DNA of 18,329 bases from NCBI GenBank assembly GCA_003218345.1, contig QHNF01000056.1:1-18329 (forward strand), given 5' to 3'. Below, in pieces: positions 1 to 7,549 of the stretch; within the stretch, counting starts at the first letter, position 1, and each line of letters begins with the position of its first letter. Below the pieces are notes generated by a model. It saw nothing but the letters and a program-made list of their open reading frames with translations, was not told the DNA's origin and did not search any database. Made by a program: the position numbers and the translations under genes. Origin of the DNA: Verrucomicrobiota bacterium. Its GTDB lineage: Bacteria; Verrucomicrobiota; Verrucomicrobiia; Chthoniobacterales; UBA10450.

Positions 1-61
1 CCCAGGTGGCTTGCCCAAGGACCGGCACCCGTTTGCCATCCGGCAGTGCGATTCGCTCCAT
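1..61 (-). CDS. Aldo/keto reductase, N-terminal fragment (cut by window edge)
   Basis: Only the first 20 codons are in the window. They read MERIALPDGKRVPVLGQATW, which matches the opening beta-hairpin and first strand of aldo/keto reductases (pattern DGxxVPxLGxGTW), NAD(P)H-dependent cytosolic enzymes that reduce aldehydes and ketones. The ATG at 61-59 is supported by a GGAGGT ribosome binding site at 77-72, ten bases upstream. A TTG six bases further upstream is too close to that site to be preferred. The catalytic Tyr/Lys/His/Asp residues lie outside the window, so the substrate cannot be judged. The gene runs leftward from a gap of about 100 bp after the membrane-protein gene and could be co-transcribed with it. 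Family call is from the N-terminal motif only. Confidence 0.72.
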   Translation of the reverse strand, partial: MERIALPDGKRVPVLGQATW

Positions 62-162
62 TTGCAATGTTACCTCCGAAATTTTATTCGCAGGCAACGA
101 GTAAATCGCGCCTCTAACGCTTACAGCAGCGTATGAAAAATGGTGAAGCTGATGAATATGGT

Positions 163-696
163 TTAGACGAGAAAGAAGATCGCGTAGAACTGATGATAGC
201 GCTCGTTTGGTGTGATAGCAGCCGTGATCAGGCCGGCAAAATAAAGAACGCCGCTGACGAAGTATTGCGGCCCTAGTCCGAAAAAATGCGGAACGCCTTT
301 GAGCAGCGAATCAAAAATATCGACCGGCGTGAACAGAGCGAAGAGAATAAAAAAGGCGCGGTGGTTCGCGTAGTAATGCGTTTTATAGTCAACGGCAAGA
401 TCGATATCGCCTTCCCGCGGAAAAAGTAAGAGCGATGCCAGATACAAGATGGTTGGTGAGATCAGAACGAATATGAACAGGAAAAACGTCCATGGCTGCT
501 GGTTGCGCCAGCGGTAGAAGATCCACCAGGCGACCACGAGGTACAGGAACAGGTTAACGATCCAGACAATGTGCACCCAGTAAATGTGACGGCGCGAACG
601 TGCTTGCAGCATTTCGCCGACGCCACCCAGCACTCGCGTCATGCCCAAGGCGAGAATGATTGAGATAAGAACAGAGAGATACTCGAATGCACTCAT
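163..696 (-). CDS. Hypothetical multi-pass inner-membrane protein
   Basis: This 177-residue protein is very hydrophobic, with about five predicted transmembrane helices, roughly at residues 5-25, 40-60, 68-92, 111-130 and 145-163. Between helices are short charged loops such as QARSRRH and FPREGDIDL. I recognise no family and see no catalytic motif. The start at 696 is the first ATG and places the first helix at the N-terminus without a cleavable signal. It is transcribed divergently from the FAD oxidoreductase across a 69-bp gap that contains a direct repeat, so the two may share control. The stop TAA is at 165-163. A real gene is likely because the hydrophobic pattern is regular over the whole length; function unknown. 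Confidence 0.7.
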   Translation of the reverse strand: MSAFEYLSVLISIILALGMTRVLGGVGEMLQARSRRHIYWVHIVWIVNLFLYLVVAWWIFYRWRNQQPWTFFLFIFVLISPTILYLASLLLFPREGDIDLAVDYKTHYYANHRAFFILFALFTPVDIFDSLLKGVPHFFGLGPQYFVSGVLYFAGLITAAITPNERYHQFYAIFFLV

Positions 697-765
697 CGGC
701 TGGGAAATGTTTGATGTTTACTCTGCGAGGTTTGATGTAAGCATGAATTCCCCATCGAACTCAAA
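697..765. promoter_or_regulatory. Divergent intergenic region with 9-bp direct repeat (candidate operator)
   Basis: This 69-bp gap separates two genes read outward in opposite directions and must hold the start signals of both. It contains the 9-mer GTTTGATGT at 709-717 and again at 730-738. The copies are in the same orientation and start 21 bp apart, two helical turns, so both would face the same side of the DNA. I see no convincing -35/-10 pair on either strand. Operator function is inference from layout and spacing. Confidence 0.35.
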
Positions 766-2391
766 ATGAAATCTCATTATGATGTGGTCATTCTCGGCGC
801 GGGTCACAACGGCCTTGTGGCCGCAAGTTATCTTGGTCGCGCGGGTCTGAGCGTGCTGCTCTTGGAGAAAAATAATTACATCGGCGGCGCTACGACTTCG
901 CAGAAAGTGTTCCCGGACTATGACGCCCACTTGTCTCGATATTCTTATCTGGTCAGTTTGTTCCCGGAGAAAATCATACGCGATCTCGGATTGAATCTCG
1001 AGCTGCGCAGGCGCGCGACTGCTTCGTTTACACCATACCTCAATCACGGAAAGGATGATGGTTTGCTGTTGAGCAACGTGGACGAAGAAGTAAGTCGCCA
1101 GTCGATGTTCGAGCTGACTGGCAATCATACCGAATTTGAGCGGATGAAAGCGTTTTACAATCTTTCACGCGTTTTTGCCGAGCGCGTTTGGGACACCATG
1201 TTGGAACCGCTTATCGCGAAAGACGAGTTTCGGCGTCGCTTTGATGTTGATGATGTTTCCCGGGAGGCGTGGCGCAGTCTGGCGGAAGAACCGCTCGGGA
1301 CCGCGATTGAGCGTTATTTGCAAAATGATTTGATGCGCGGCCTTGCTTTTACCGATGCAAAGATCGGCGTTCTGACGCACGCGCACGATCCCTCCCTCGT
1401 TCAAAACCGCTGTTTCATTTATCACTTGATTGGCAACAAGACCGGCGAATGGAAAGTGCCGGTCGGAGGTATGGGCGCGGTAGCGAGCCAGCTAGAACAA
1501 GCGGCGCGCAAAGGTGGCGCGGAAATAATAACAAGAGTCGACCTTCGTGCGCTTGGCTTGAGCGGAAAGCAGCAGACGGTTGAGTTTTACATGAATGGGG
1601 AACGGCAAACCGTCGGAGGGCGATTTCTTCTGGTAAACTTTGGGCGCAATGTGTTGGCGAAGTATGTCGGCAAACTATACCAACCTGATGCCACGGATGA
1701 AGGCTCCGTGTTCAAGATCAACATGCTCCTGCGGCAATTGCCAAAATTAAAGGCGAAGAGATATCCATCGGGCGAGGCGTGGCGCGGAACGTTTCATAGC
1801 GACGAAGGCTATGAGCAAATGAATCTTAGCTATGATCAAGCATGCGGCGGGCGGCTGCCGGACAAAACGCCGTGCGAAGTCTATTGCCATACACTAACCG
1901 ACGACAGCATTCTCGCGCCGGAGCTGCGAGACAAAGGTTTTCATACCATGACATTGTTTGGGCTCGACGCGCCGTGGAGTTTGTTCGCGCGCGACAATAA
2001 AACGATGCGAAAACTCGCGGAAAAGAAATTCATCGAGAGCATCAATCAATGGCTGGACGAACCTTTGGAAGATTGTCTCGCTGTGGCGCGCGACGGCAGC
2101 CTTTGCATCGAAAGCAAAAGTCCTGTTGATATTGAGGATGCGCTGGGGATGTATCACGGAAACATCTTTCAGGATGCGCCAACATGGCCGTTTGCCGAGC
2201 GAAGAGAACTAGCCGGCAGATGGGGCGTGGAGACCGAATACGAGAATGTGTTTCTGTGCGGCTCGAGTGCGCTGCGCGGCGGCGCGGTCAGCGGTATTCC
2301 TGGGCACAATGCCGCGATGAAAGTGCTGGAGCTGATTCGGAAAACGCCCAACGCTCAACAGGCAACGTCCAATGCCGAAGTCAGAACCTAA
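766..2391 (+). CDS. FAD-dependent oxidoreductase, PYROXD2 / phytoene-desaturase-like family
   Basis: The 541-residue protein has an N-terminal Rossmann FAD-binding fold: VVILGAGHNG with the GxGxxG glycines at residues 11, 13 and 16, the ribose-binding acidic residue E34 in LLLLEK, and GG at 40-41. Near the C-terminus, about residues 498-522, it has the second FAD contact typical of this group, reading GGAVSGIPGHNAA. Fold and length fit the NAD(P)/FAD-dependent oxidoreductase group that includes PYROXD2 and distant carotenoid desaturases (COG1233-type). The substrate is not predictable; no carotenoid synthesis genes lie next to it. The ATG at 766 has no clear Shine-Dalgarno site, but an 8-codon reading frame at 743-769 ends in an ATGA overlap with it. 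The 3' end overlaps the next gene by 20 bp, so the two are almost certainly co-transcribed. Confidence 0.88.
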   Translation: MKSHYDVVILGAGHNGLVAASYLGRAGLSVLLLEKNNYIGGATTSQKVFPDYDAHLSRYSYLVSLFPEKIIRDLGLNLELRRRATASFTPYLNHGKDDGLLLSNVDEEVSRQSMFELTGNHTEFERMKAFYNLSRVFAERVWDTMLEPLIAKDEFRRRFDVDDVSREAWRSLAEEPLGTAIERYLQNDLMRGLAFTDAKIGVLTHAHDPSLVQNRCFIYHLIGNKTGEWKVPVGGMGAVASQLEQAARKGGAEIITRVDLRALGLSGKQQTVEFYMNGERQTVGGRFLLVNFGRNVLAKYVGKLYQPDATDEGSVFKINMLLRQLPKLKAKRYPSGEAWRGTFHSDEGYEQMNLSYDQACGGRLPDKTPCEVYCHTLTDDSILAPELRDKGFHTMTLFGLDAPWSLFARDNKTMRKLAEKKFIESINQWLDEPLEDCLAVARDGSLCIESKSPVDIEDALGMYHGNIFQDAPTWPFAERRELAGRWGVETEYENVFLCGSSALRGGAVSGIPGHNAAMKVLELIRKTPNAQQATSNAEVRT

Positions 2392-2845
2392 TCCAGCTGA
2401 CGTTGCATCAATTGATGCGATTATCACCGCCTCGTACGATTCGATCTCGGGCCCGCCGGGCGAACGAGACTGGAGTCGAGTGCGCTCGTTGTTCATTCCA
2501 GGCGCGCGCTTAATTCCGACAACGGCACGCGCCGGAGACGCCAGGCTCGGCGGCGAGATTGCACCGCATATTCTCGACGTTGAAGCCTTCATTGCGCGTT
2601 CCGCTCCATACCTCGAGCAAGACGGATTTTTCGAGAAGGAGATTGCGCGACGCATCGAACAATTTGGGCAGATCGCTCACGTTTGGAGCACCTACGAATC
2701 GCGCCACAAAGCCGATGATCCCGAACCGTTCATGCGCGGCATTAACAGCATCCAGTTATTTTACGACGGCAGTCGCTGGTGGATCGTGACTGTCTATTGG
2801 CAGCACGAAAGTGCGGAGCATCCGATCCCGGAGAAATATCTTTAA
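2372..2845 (+). CDS. NTF2-like / SnoaL-like fold protein
   Basis: This 157-residue soluble protein has the layout of the NTF2/SnoaL superfamily: an N-terminal helix with ASIDAIITASYDSISG, a region with PGARLIP, a helix around VEAFIARSAPYLEQDGFFEKEI, then beta strands including QIAHVWSTYESRH and the closing strands INSIQLFYDGSRWWIVTVYWQ. Such proteins are small cone-shaped pockets serving as enzymes or binding partners; which of these applies cannot be read here. It starts inside the end of the oxidoreductase gene (20-bp overlap, ATG at 2372) and has only a weak ribosome binding site, suggesting translational coupling. The pairing suggests work on the same substrate, which is inference. It converges with the transglutaminase gene across a 42-bp gap that shows no strong terminator. 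Confidence 0.78.
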   Translation: MPKSEPNPADVASIDAIITASYDSISGPPGERDWSRVRSLFIPGARLIPTTARAGDARLGGEIAPHILDVEAFIARSAPYLEQDGFFEKEIARRIEQFGQIAHVWSTYESRHKADDPEPFMRGINSIQLFYDGSRWWIVTVYWQHESAEHPIPEKYL

Positions 2846-2887
2846 GCAAGCAATCGTCTAGGATCCATTGAGACCGGATTTCTCAGA

Positions 2888-4960
2888 TCAACAGCTATGG
2901 GCGGCGAACGCACTCACTTGTTTCGCGAATGTGTCGTGAGCGATGGTACCGGACTCGGGCGAATAACGCAGCGTGATGTAAGTATTCGAGATCTCTCGAA
3001 TGCGCTTGGATTCGTTAGGTAACAATTGGGCTGCCCGGCTTGAGAAGTCTGATGGACCGTCCCATGGATCGCGCCGCACGCCAAGCCGCGTGAGCTTGCG
3101 ACAAAAACGCTCATACAACCCTTTAACTCGGTCGGTGCGCGAGCGGGTCCGTAGTTGCATCCAGCAGGCATAAAATATGAGAAGCGCGGTGACGACGATG
3201 AGGATTTCGGCGATCGTGAAGAACGGCCCGCTGCTGGCGATTCCGGCGGCGCCCAGCAATGCTTCCTGCACGTCGGCATCGAAACCAAGGACGCGAGTGT
3301 CCCATTGATAGTTGAGCGTCTCCCAGGCAAGCCGAATGTTGGTAAATATTGCCAACCGCGTCAGCTGTGTGACGAACGCGCTCCGGCGAGTTTCCATTTC
3401 ACCGGAAGCGATGCGTCTGTCTAAAAACGAGTTGAGATCGAGACTCGCACGTCCGGGTGCCACTATGCTGGTTGGATCCACTCGGGTCCATCCACTGTCC
3501 GGGAGCCAGACCTCGCACCAGGCATGGGTATCTGCCTGTCGCACCAGAAAGAACCGACCCAGGTCGTTGTACTCGCCGCCTAGATAACCGGCGACGACAC
3601 GCGCGGGAATGCCGGCCAGTCGCATTAGGGTGGCGAAACTGGCGGCGTAGTGCTCGCAAAAACCAACTCGCCGCTGAAAGAGAAATTGGTCCAGATCGTT
3701 CTTCTTGTATTCGCCTGGTGACAGCGAATAGCGAAAGCCGTGCGTCCGGAAAAATTGGAGTGCGTTATTTACTATGACGTGCGGATCGGAATTTTGGGCG
3801 GTCCAGGATTCCGCTAATTCACGCACTGCCGGACTGATCGAGTTCGGCAGCTCGAGCGCTGCCTTACGTTCACGCGGCTGGAGTTCCTTCCCTGTGCTTT
3901 CGAGAGATGAGACGATCTCATACCGACGCGGTTTTCGAATCGGCTGAACGCTCCAGAGATAATTACCGTTTGCAAGCGTTGCACCAGGAGCGGCTTCAAA
4001 CGGTCGGTCCAGCGCGAACATCCAGTGAGCACCATGCGGCGCGAGCGCAATTCGTTGTCGAATCGCCTTGCCGCCCCGGGATTGAATTGGTAGGGCGCGA
4101 GCAAATTCTGTTCGCCGTGCCGAGGACGCGCCAACGCTGGAGGAGTGAGCCAATGAAGCAGGAGTGTACGGAGCTCGCCATTCCATCCCTTCACAACGCC
4201 ACATCACTACCCCGCGCCAATACATGGGGCCAGGTGGTCGAGTCTTGCTGTCAGGAAACTCCGCGCGGAAAGCGATGTCCGAAGAACTGGCAAGAGATGC
4301 GATGCTGCCTGGAGAAAGTCGATCGGAAAAACCGGAAGCGGCCGAAAGGGCATCACGAAAATCAAAACGAAAGCCGGTACTTATTCTGGGACACAAGAAG
4401 AACAATAAGACCACAAGCGGGAATGCCTGAGCCAGGAGTTTGCACGCCGCACCCAGTGGCGGCCAGAAAGCGCCTGGTGACGATCCTCGATGAAACTGGA
4501 CCAACGCCGCAATTTGTAATGTGAATGCGACGAGGAGACAAAGCGCGATTGCAAAGTCCTGGGAAAGGAAAAACCCGCAAAGACAAAGCACCCACCCCAT
4601 CGTCACTATGACTTGGAACTCGCGCGACGTGTGCGCTTCCAGAATCTTGAGCGACATTAGAACGACGAGGAGAGATACGCCAGGTTCAACGCCCTTTAGG
4701 GATCCGTAACTGAAGAAGATCACGACGAGCGCCATTGCAGCGAGAATCAGTTTCAAAGGTGCCAAGCGAAGCCGATATCCTTTTGGCTCCATCCAAAATT
4801 TTATCGCAAGTGTGGCCAGAAAAAAGCACGGGATCCAGGTTGCGAGAGACGCGAACATCGGAGGCAATGTGAAGAGCAATGCGGCCGCCAGCCAGAGCAG
4901 CGGCCGCCGTGGAATACTCCTATCCCTTTGACTCCAGCTCCTGCTCTTACCCTTACTCAT
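2888..4960 (-). CDS. TgpA-like membrane transglutaminase (DUF3488 / transglutaminase-like / DUF4129)
   Basis: A protein of about 690 residues with three parts. Numbering here counts from an upstream ATG at 4972. Residues 25-200 form about six membrane helices of the DUF3488 type. A periplasm-facing region ends in a transglutaminase-like domain with a complete Cys-His-Asp triad: C439 in VGFCEHYA, H483 in DTHAWCEVW, D499 in WTRVDPT. A further helix near 585-605 is followed by a cytoplasmic tail of DUF4129 type. The family is known as TgpA/transglutaminase-like envelope enzymes; the acceptor is not established for most members. I prefer the ATG at 4960 because GAGGAAGAGC directly precedes it, whereas the ATG at 4972 lacks a ribosome binding site. 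Either start overlaps the end of the DUF58 gene (8 or 20 bp). It is last in the MoxR-DUF58-transglutaminase run. Confidence 0.93.
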   Translation of the reverse strand: MSKGKSRSWSQRDRSIPRRPLLWLAAALLFTLPPMFASLATWIPCFFLATLAIKFWMEPKGYRLRLAPLKLILAAMALVVIFFSYGSLKGVEPGVSLLVVLMSLKILEAHTSREFQVIVTMGWVLCLCGFFLSQDFAIALCLLVAFTLQIAALVQFHRGSSPGAFWPPLGAACKLLAQAFPLVVLLFFLCPRISTGFRFDFRDALSAASGFSDRLSPGSIASLASSSDIAFRAEFPDSKTRPPGPMYWRGVVMWRCEGMEWRAPYTPASLAHSSSVGASSARRTEFARALPIQSRGGKAIRQRIALAPHGAHWMFALDRPFEAAPGATLANGNYLWSVQPIRKPRRYEIVSSLESTGKELQPRERKAALELPNSISPAVRELAESWTAQNSDPHVIVNNALQFFRTHGFRYSLSPGEYKKNDLDQFLFQRRVGFCEHYAASFATLMRLAGIPARVVAGYLGGEYNDLGRFFLVRQADTHAWCEVWLPDSGWTRVDPTSIVAPGRASLDLNSFLDRRIASGEMETRRSAFVTQLTRLAIFTNIRLAWETLNYQWDTRVLGFDADVQEALLGAAGIASSGPFFTIAEILIVVTALLIFYACWMQLRTRSRTDRVKGLYERFCRKLTRLGVRRDPWDGPSDFSSRAAQLLPNESKRIREISNTYITLRYSPESGTIAHDTFAKQVSAFAAHSC

Positions 4961-5864
4961 GCTCTTCCTCATCAGACTGTATTGACTGGAATAAACTCAG
5001 TGCCCGCAAGCACTGGTGAAAATGCGATTGCCCAACAGTAGCCGGAATCTCAGCCCCTGGCAGACGAAGACCGTACGGGCGTCTCGCGCGCTCGGCCTGG
5101 ATCACCCAAAGCGCGAGTTGCGACAGACTCTTTTCCACATCGGAAAAATCGAGAGCGGAAAAGTCGAGATACACTGCGCCCTCTGCCTCAGCAGCAAATT
5201 GCTTTGTCATTAGCGGCTGTCCGCGCGCCACAGCTTTCCAATCGATATGACGTTGCGACTCGCCGGGCACGTAGGCACGGACTCCCGCAAAATCATCGCC
5301 TTCTCCGAAGTCAGCTTGTGGCCGGACATCAGCCGAGCGCGCACGACTCGACGGGAGCTGAAGATCTCCCGCGGGTTTCGGATACACCAGATAGGTTTGA
5401 GAGACCGCAAATTTCTTCAGAAAGCGAATAAAACCGAGCGGGTAAGCACTCGTTAGGCATAAGGCCCCTATCCTATGTTCGCCCCGCTGACCTCCAGGAA
5501 ATTGAAGCGTTACGCGAGCGGCTTTGCCGGATGGAATGTAATCGACGCGTTTACGCTCTCTGCCGGAGCTTGACAGAGCCAGGTCGATTCCATGACGTGT
5601 GGCGCGGGACTCGTTCATGACCTCGACCGGTAGCGAAACCTCCTCGCCTGCAAACGCCGGCTTCGCGGATTGGAGCGCTATCGTCACACCTGCGAGATTC
5701 GTTAGGGTATGCGGAATTGAAACTAGAAACACCGCCATTAGTGTGAACAAGAGCAGGTAAACTGCCGGACTATTTTGACTTGATGCCGCGTACCACATCG
5801 CCGCCAAAACAAACAGAAGGCCGGCAAAACTTATGGTCGGATAGACGAATTTTCTTTCTTTCAC
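4953..5864 (-). CDS. DUF58 domain-containing membrane protein
   Basis: The 303-residue protein has two N-terminal membrane helices (about 11-27 and 33-50), a beta-rich region, and the DUF58 signature at about residues 186-223: GEGDDFAGVRAYVPGES, then RHIDWKAVARG and MTKQF. DUF58 proteins are regularly encoded beside MoxR ATPases and are thought to act with them as a von Willebrand-like scaffold; the molecular role is poorly known. The start codon is GTG at 5864-5862, overlapping the TGA of the MoxR gene in a GTGA junction, a strong sign of translational coupling. Its stop lies within the start region of the transglutaminase gene. Order and overlaps make a single operon very likely. Confidence 0.93.
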   Translation of the reverse strand: MKERKFVYPTISFAGLLFVLAAMWYAASSQNSPAVYLLLFTLMAVFLVSIPHTLTNLAGVTIALQSAKPAFAGEEVSLPVEVMNESRATRHGIDLALSSSGRERKRVDYIPSGKAARVTLQFPGGQRGEHRIGALCLTSAYPLGFIRFLKKFAVSQTYLVYPKPAGDLQLPSSRARSADVRPQADFGEGDDFAGVRAYVPGESQRHIDWKAVARGQPLMTKQFAAEAEGAVYLDFSALDFSDVEKSLSQLALWVIQAERARRPYGLRLPGAEIPATVGQSHFHQCLRALSLFQSIQSDEEEHE

Positions 5865-6772
5865 GGAACCGGCACGCTGTGCAGCAGATTATCGGCGAGA
5901 GCGCGTCCACTTTGTCCCGGCTGCTCGATGTCGTGCCCCAGCCGATGCGCCATGACTGCGACTCCCACCGCTTGAATATCTTCGGGAAGCACCATGTCAC
6001 GTCCATTCATCAGCGCCCACGCCTGCGATGCATGCAGCAAAGCCAGGCCTGCACGCGGTGATAAGCCCGTACTGTGACGTTGCCGCGACGCGTCGAGCAA
6101 ATCCTGCAGGTAATCGAGCAGGGCGGCCGAAGCGTGCACCTTTCGTACGTTATCTTGAATTTCGAGCAATGTTCGTGGACTAAACACCGGCTTCAATTCT
6201 TTAAGCATTTCTCGGCGATCCATGCCTAGAAGCATTGCGCGCTCGCTGGCGCGATCTGGCACGCCTAGTTCGATCCGCATCAGAAAACGGTCAAGCTGAG
6301 ATTCAGGCAGCGGAAAAGTGCCGACTTGATGTTGCGGATTCTGTGTTGCGATCACAAAAAACGGCTCGGGCAACTCATACGTAACACCGTCGATTGAGAT
6401 ATGGTGTTCCTCCATCGATTCCAGCAGCGCGCTTTGCGTTTTGGCAGTCGCGCGATTTACTTCGTCGATCAGTACGACCTGAGAAAAGAGCGGGCCGCGG
6501 TGAAACACGAAGTGTTGCTTGATCTGATCGAAGATGGAATTGCCGAGAATATCGGCTGGGAGCAGGTCACTCGTAAATTGGATACGCTGAAAGGCAAGCG
6601 CGAGCGAGCGGGCCAACGTCTGACAGAGCGTTGTCTTACCCACGCCTGGGATGTCTTCAATCAACAGATGGCCGCGAGCGAGCAGACACGCGACTGCGAG
6701 CTTTACCGCCTGATTCTTTCCTACGATAATTTCACAAATCTGCTTTGTGAATGCGTCAACATGGTCCGTCAC
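5861..6772 (-). CDS. MoxR family AAA+ ATPase
   Basis: The 303-residue cytosolic ATPase carries a Walker A motif IPGVGKTTL (about residues 41-49) and a Walker B motif VVLIDEVNRA (about 99-108), followed by ESMEEHHISIDGVTYELPEPF and the sensor-1 stretch FVIATQNP. The arginine-rich stretch LDRFLMRIELG and the C-terminal lid with LSPRAGLALLHAS complete the MoxR pattern. MoxR proteins are chaperone-like ATPases that mature or activate partners, usually encoded next to DUF58 proteins, as here. Full family length; no residues missing. It is separated by 62 bp from the upstream small-protein gene, and that gap contains a near-perfect palindrome (6817-6834) which may affect its expression. Confidence 0.95.
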   Translation of the reverse strand: MTDHVDAFTKQICEIIVGKNQAVKLAVACLLARGHLLIEDIPGVGKTTLCQTLARSLALAFQRIQFTSDLLPADILGNSIFDQIKQHFVFHRGPLFSQVVLIDEVNRATAKTQSALLESMEEHHISIDGVTYELPEPFFVIATQNPQHQVGTFPLPESQLDRFLMRIELGVPDRASERAMLLGMDRREMLKELKPVFSPRTLLEIQDNVRKVHASAALLDYLQDLLDASRQRHSTGLSPRAGLALLHASQAWALMNGRDMVLPEDIQAVGVAVMAHRLGHDIEQPGQSGRALADNLLHSVPVP

Positions 6773-6816
6773 TCCGGAATGATCTGCGGTAACGATGTGG
6801 ATAGCAAACGGGATAT

Positions 6817-6834
6817 GTAGAAAGTGCTTTCTAC
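6817..6834. promoter_or_regulatory. 16-of-18 palindrome between small-protein stop and moxR
   Basis: GTAGAAAGTGCTTTCTAC is two perfect 8-base arms around a TG centre. It directly abuts the stop codon of the small membrane-protein gene (TAA at 6837-6835) and lies 45-62 bp upstream of the MoxR start. No U-rich run follows on the minus strand, so an intrinsic terminator is unlikely. It may be a dimeric repressor site or an RNA hairpin that tunes downstream expression. The role is inference. Confidence 0.35.
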
Positions 6835-7194
6835 TTACTCGTTCTCTTGCTCCTGCTGATGTTCATGGTCCAACGCTGGATCTGATAAGTTGTGTTTCTC
6901 GGTTCGCTTAGATTTTCCCGCTCGTTTTCGTGGCGTCGTGACGTTCCGCGGACCCGGCCTGTCCGCCGTAGCCTCGGCGGAGGCGGGCGGCTCTGCCCGC
7001 GAAGCATTTCGGAGTCGCGACCTACCAGGATTAGATTGCGACGGAACAGGAGACGGATGTGCATCACGGTAGCATTTCGTAGCCAGACCGAGCGCAAATG
7101 CCGCAAGAACAAAGACCGCTACCCGTTGTTCCGTGGGAGTGAGGCGGAACCTCTGCCTCACTTGATCGAATTTGAAGCGCCAGCCTTCTTTCAA
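6835..7194 (-). CDS. Small single-helix membrane protein with charged tail
   Basis: The 119-residue product has a short basic N-terminus, one membrane helix (about residues 25-41, RVAVFVLAAFALGLATK) and a long disordered tail rich in Pro, Arg, Ser and Glu. I recognise no domain. The start is a TTG at 7194-7192 overlapping the TGA of the KTSC gene in a TTGA junction; there is no good ribosome binding site, so expression would rely on coupling. An in-frame GTG at residue 12 is an alternative. The tail stretch PPASAEATADRP is encoded by a 22-base repeat that occurs again at 7803-7824 in non-coding DNA, so part of the protein appears to have come from a repeat insertion. It may anchor something in the membrane; no function can be assigned. 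Confidence 0.6.
   Translation of the reverse strand: MKEGWRFKFDQVRQRFRLTPTEQRVAVFVLAAFALGLATKCYRDAHPSPVPSQSNPGRSRLRNASRAEPPASAEATADRPGPRNVTTPRKRAGKSKRTEKHNLSDPALDHEHQQEQENE
6966..6987. repeat. 22-bp repeat, copy 1 (inside a coding region)
   Basis: This stretch matches 7803-7824 at 20 of 22 positions in the same orientation. It includes a hairpin, GCCTC GGCG GAGGC at 6972-6985. Directly next to it is a second hairpin, GCGGGC at 6984-6989 pairing with GCCCGC at 6996-7001. On the minus strand it is read in frame by the small membrane-protein gene. Confidence 0.6.
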
Positions 7195-7538
7195 TTCTCA
7201 GTTTGTTCCCTGTGCCGCGGCCGAACCACAACGGAGCGGTAATGTCTCCTGATATTGGAATCATAGAAGCGCGCTTTTGACTCTGCCGACATCAGATCGC
7301 GATACACCGCAGCCGGCACATCGACGTAACGATAAACAGCGCCGTTTACGAATTCGATTTCGAGAATGTGACGGCGTTTGCTGTAGCCAACGGCTGCAAT
7401 GGCGGTTGATTCAACATGCTGTCGCGGAATGTGCGAAATGATCGGGGATGGATTGCGGGAGTCTGATGACTCGGCGTAGGCGGCTGAAGTCGCGACACTT
7501 AATATCGCAAGACAAACAATCAACCAAATCCATAACAT
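7191..7538 (-). CDS. Secreted KTSC-domain protein
   Basis: The 115-residue protein starts with a signal peptide (about residues 1-22, hydrophobic WIWLIVCLAILSVATSAAYA). About residues 42-105 form a KTSC domain, shown by VESTAIAAVGYS, LEIEFVNGAVYRYVDVP, VYRDLMSAES and FYDSNIRRHYR. KTSC is a short domain of unknown biochemical role, found alone or attached to other domains. The signal peptide points to the periplasm. It is first in the run leading to the MoxR-DUF58-transglutaminase genes and overlaps the next gene by 4 bp. Its promoter would have to lie in or near the repeat island at 7539-7844. Domain call is strong; role in the operon is unknown. Confidence 0.87.
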   Translation of the reverse strand: MLWIWLIVCLAILSVATSAAYAESSDSRNPSPIISHIPRQHVESTAIAAVGYSKRRHILEIEFVNGAVYRYVDVPAAVYRDLMSAESKARFYDSNIRRHYRSVVVRPRHREQTEN

Positions 7539-7549
7539 GGTAGCAATCT

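Noticed and set aside
2869..2885. TGAGA/TCTCA hairpin between convergent genes as terminator
   Set aside because: The stem is only 5 bp, AT-rich and without a T-run; too weak to call.
3907..4524. 205-codon plus-strand frame inside the transglutaminase gene
   Set aside because: Antisense shadow; composition is arginine- and cysteine-rich without fold pattern.
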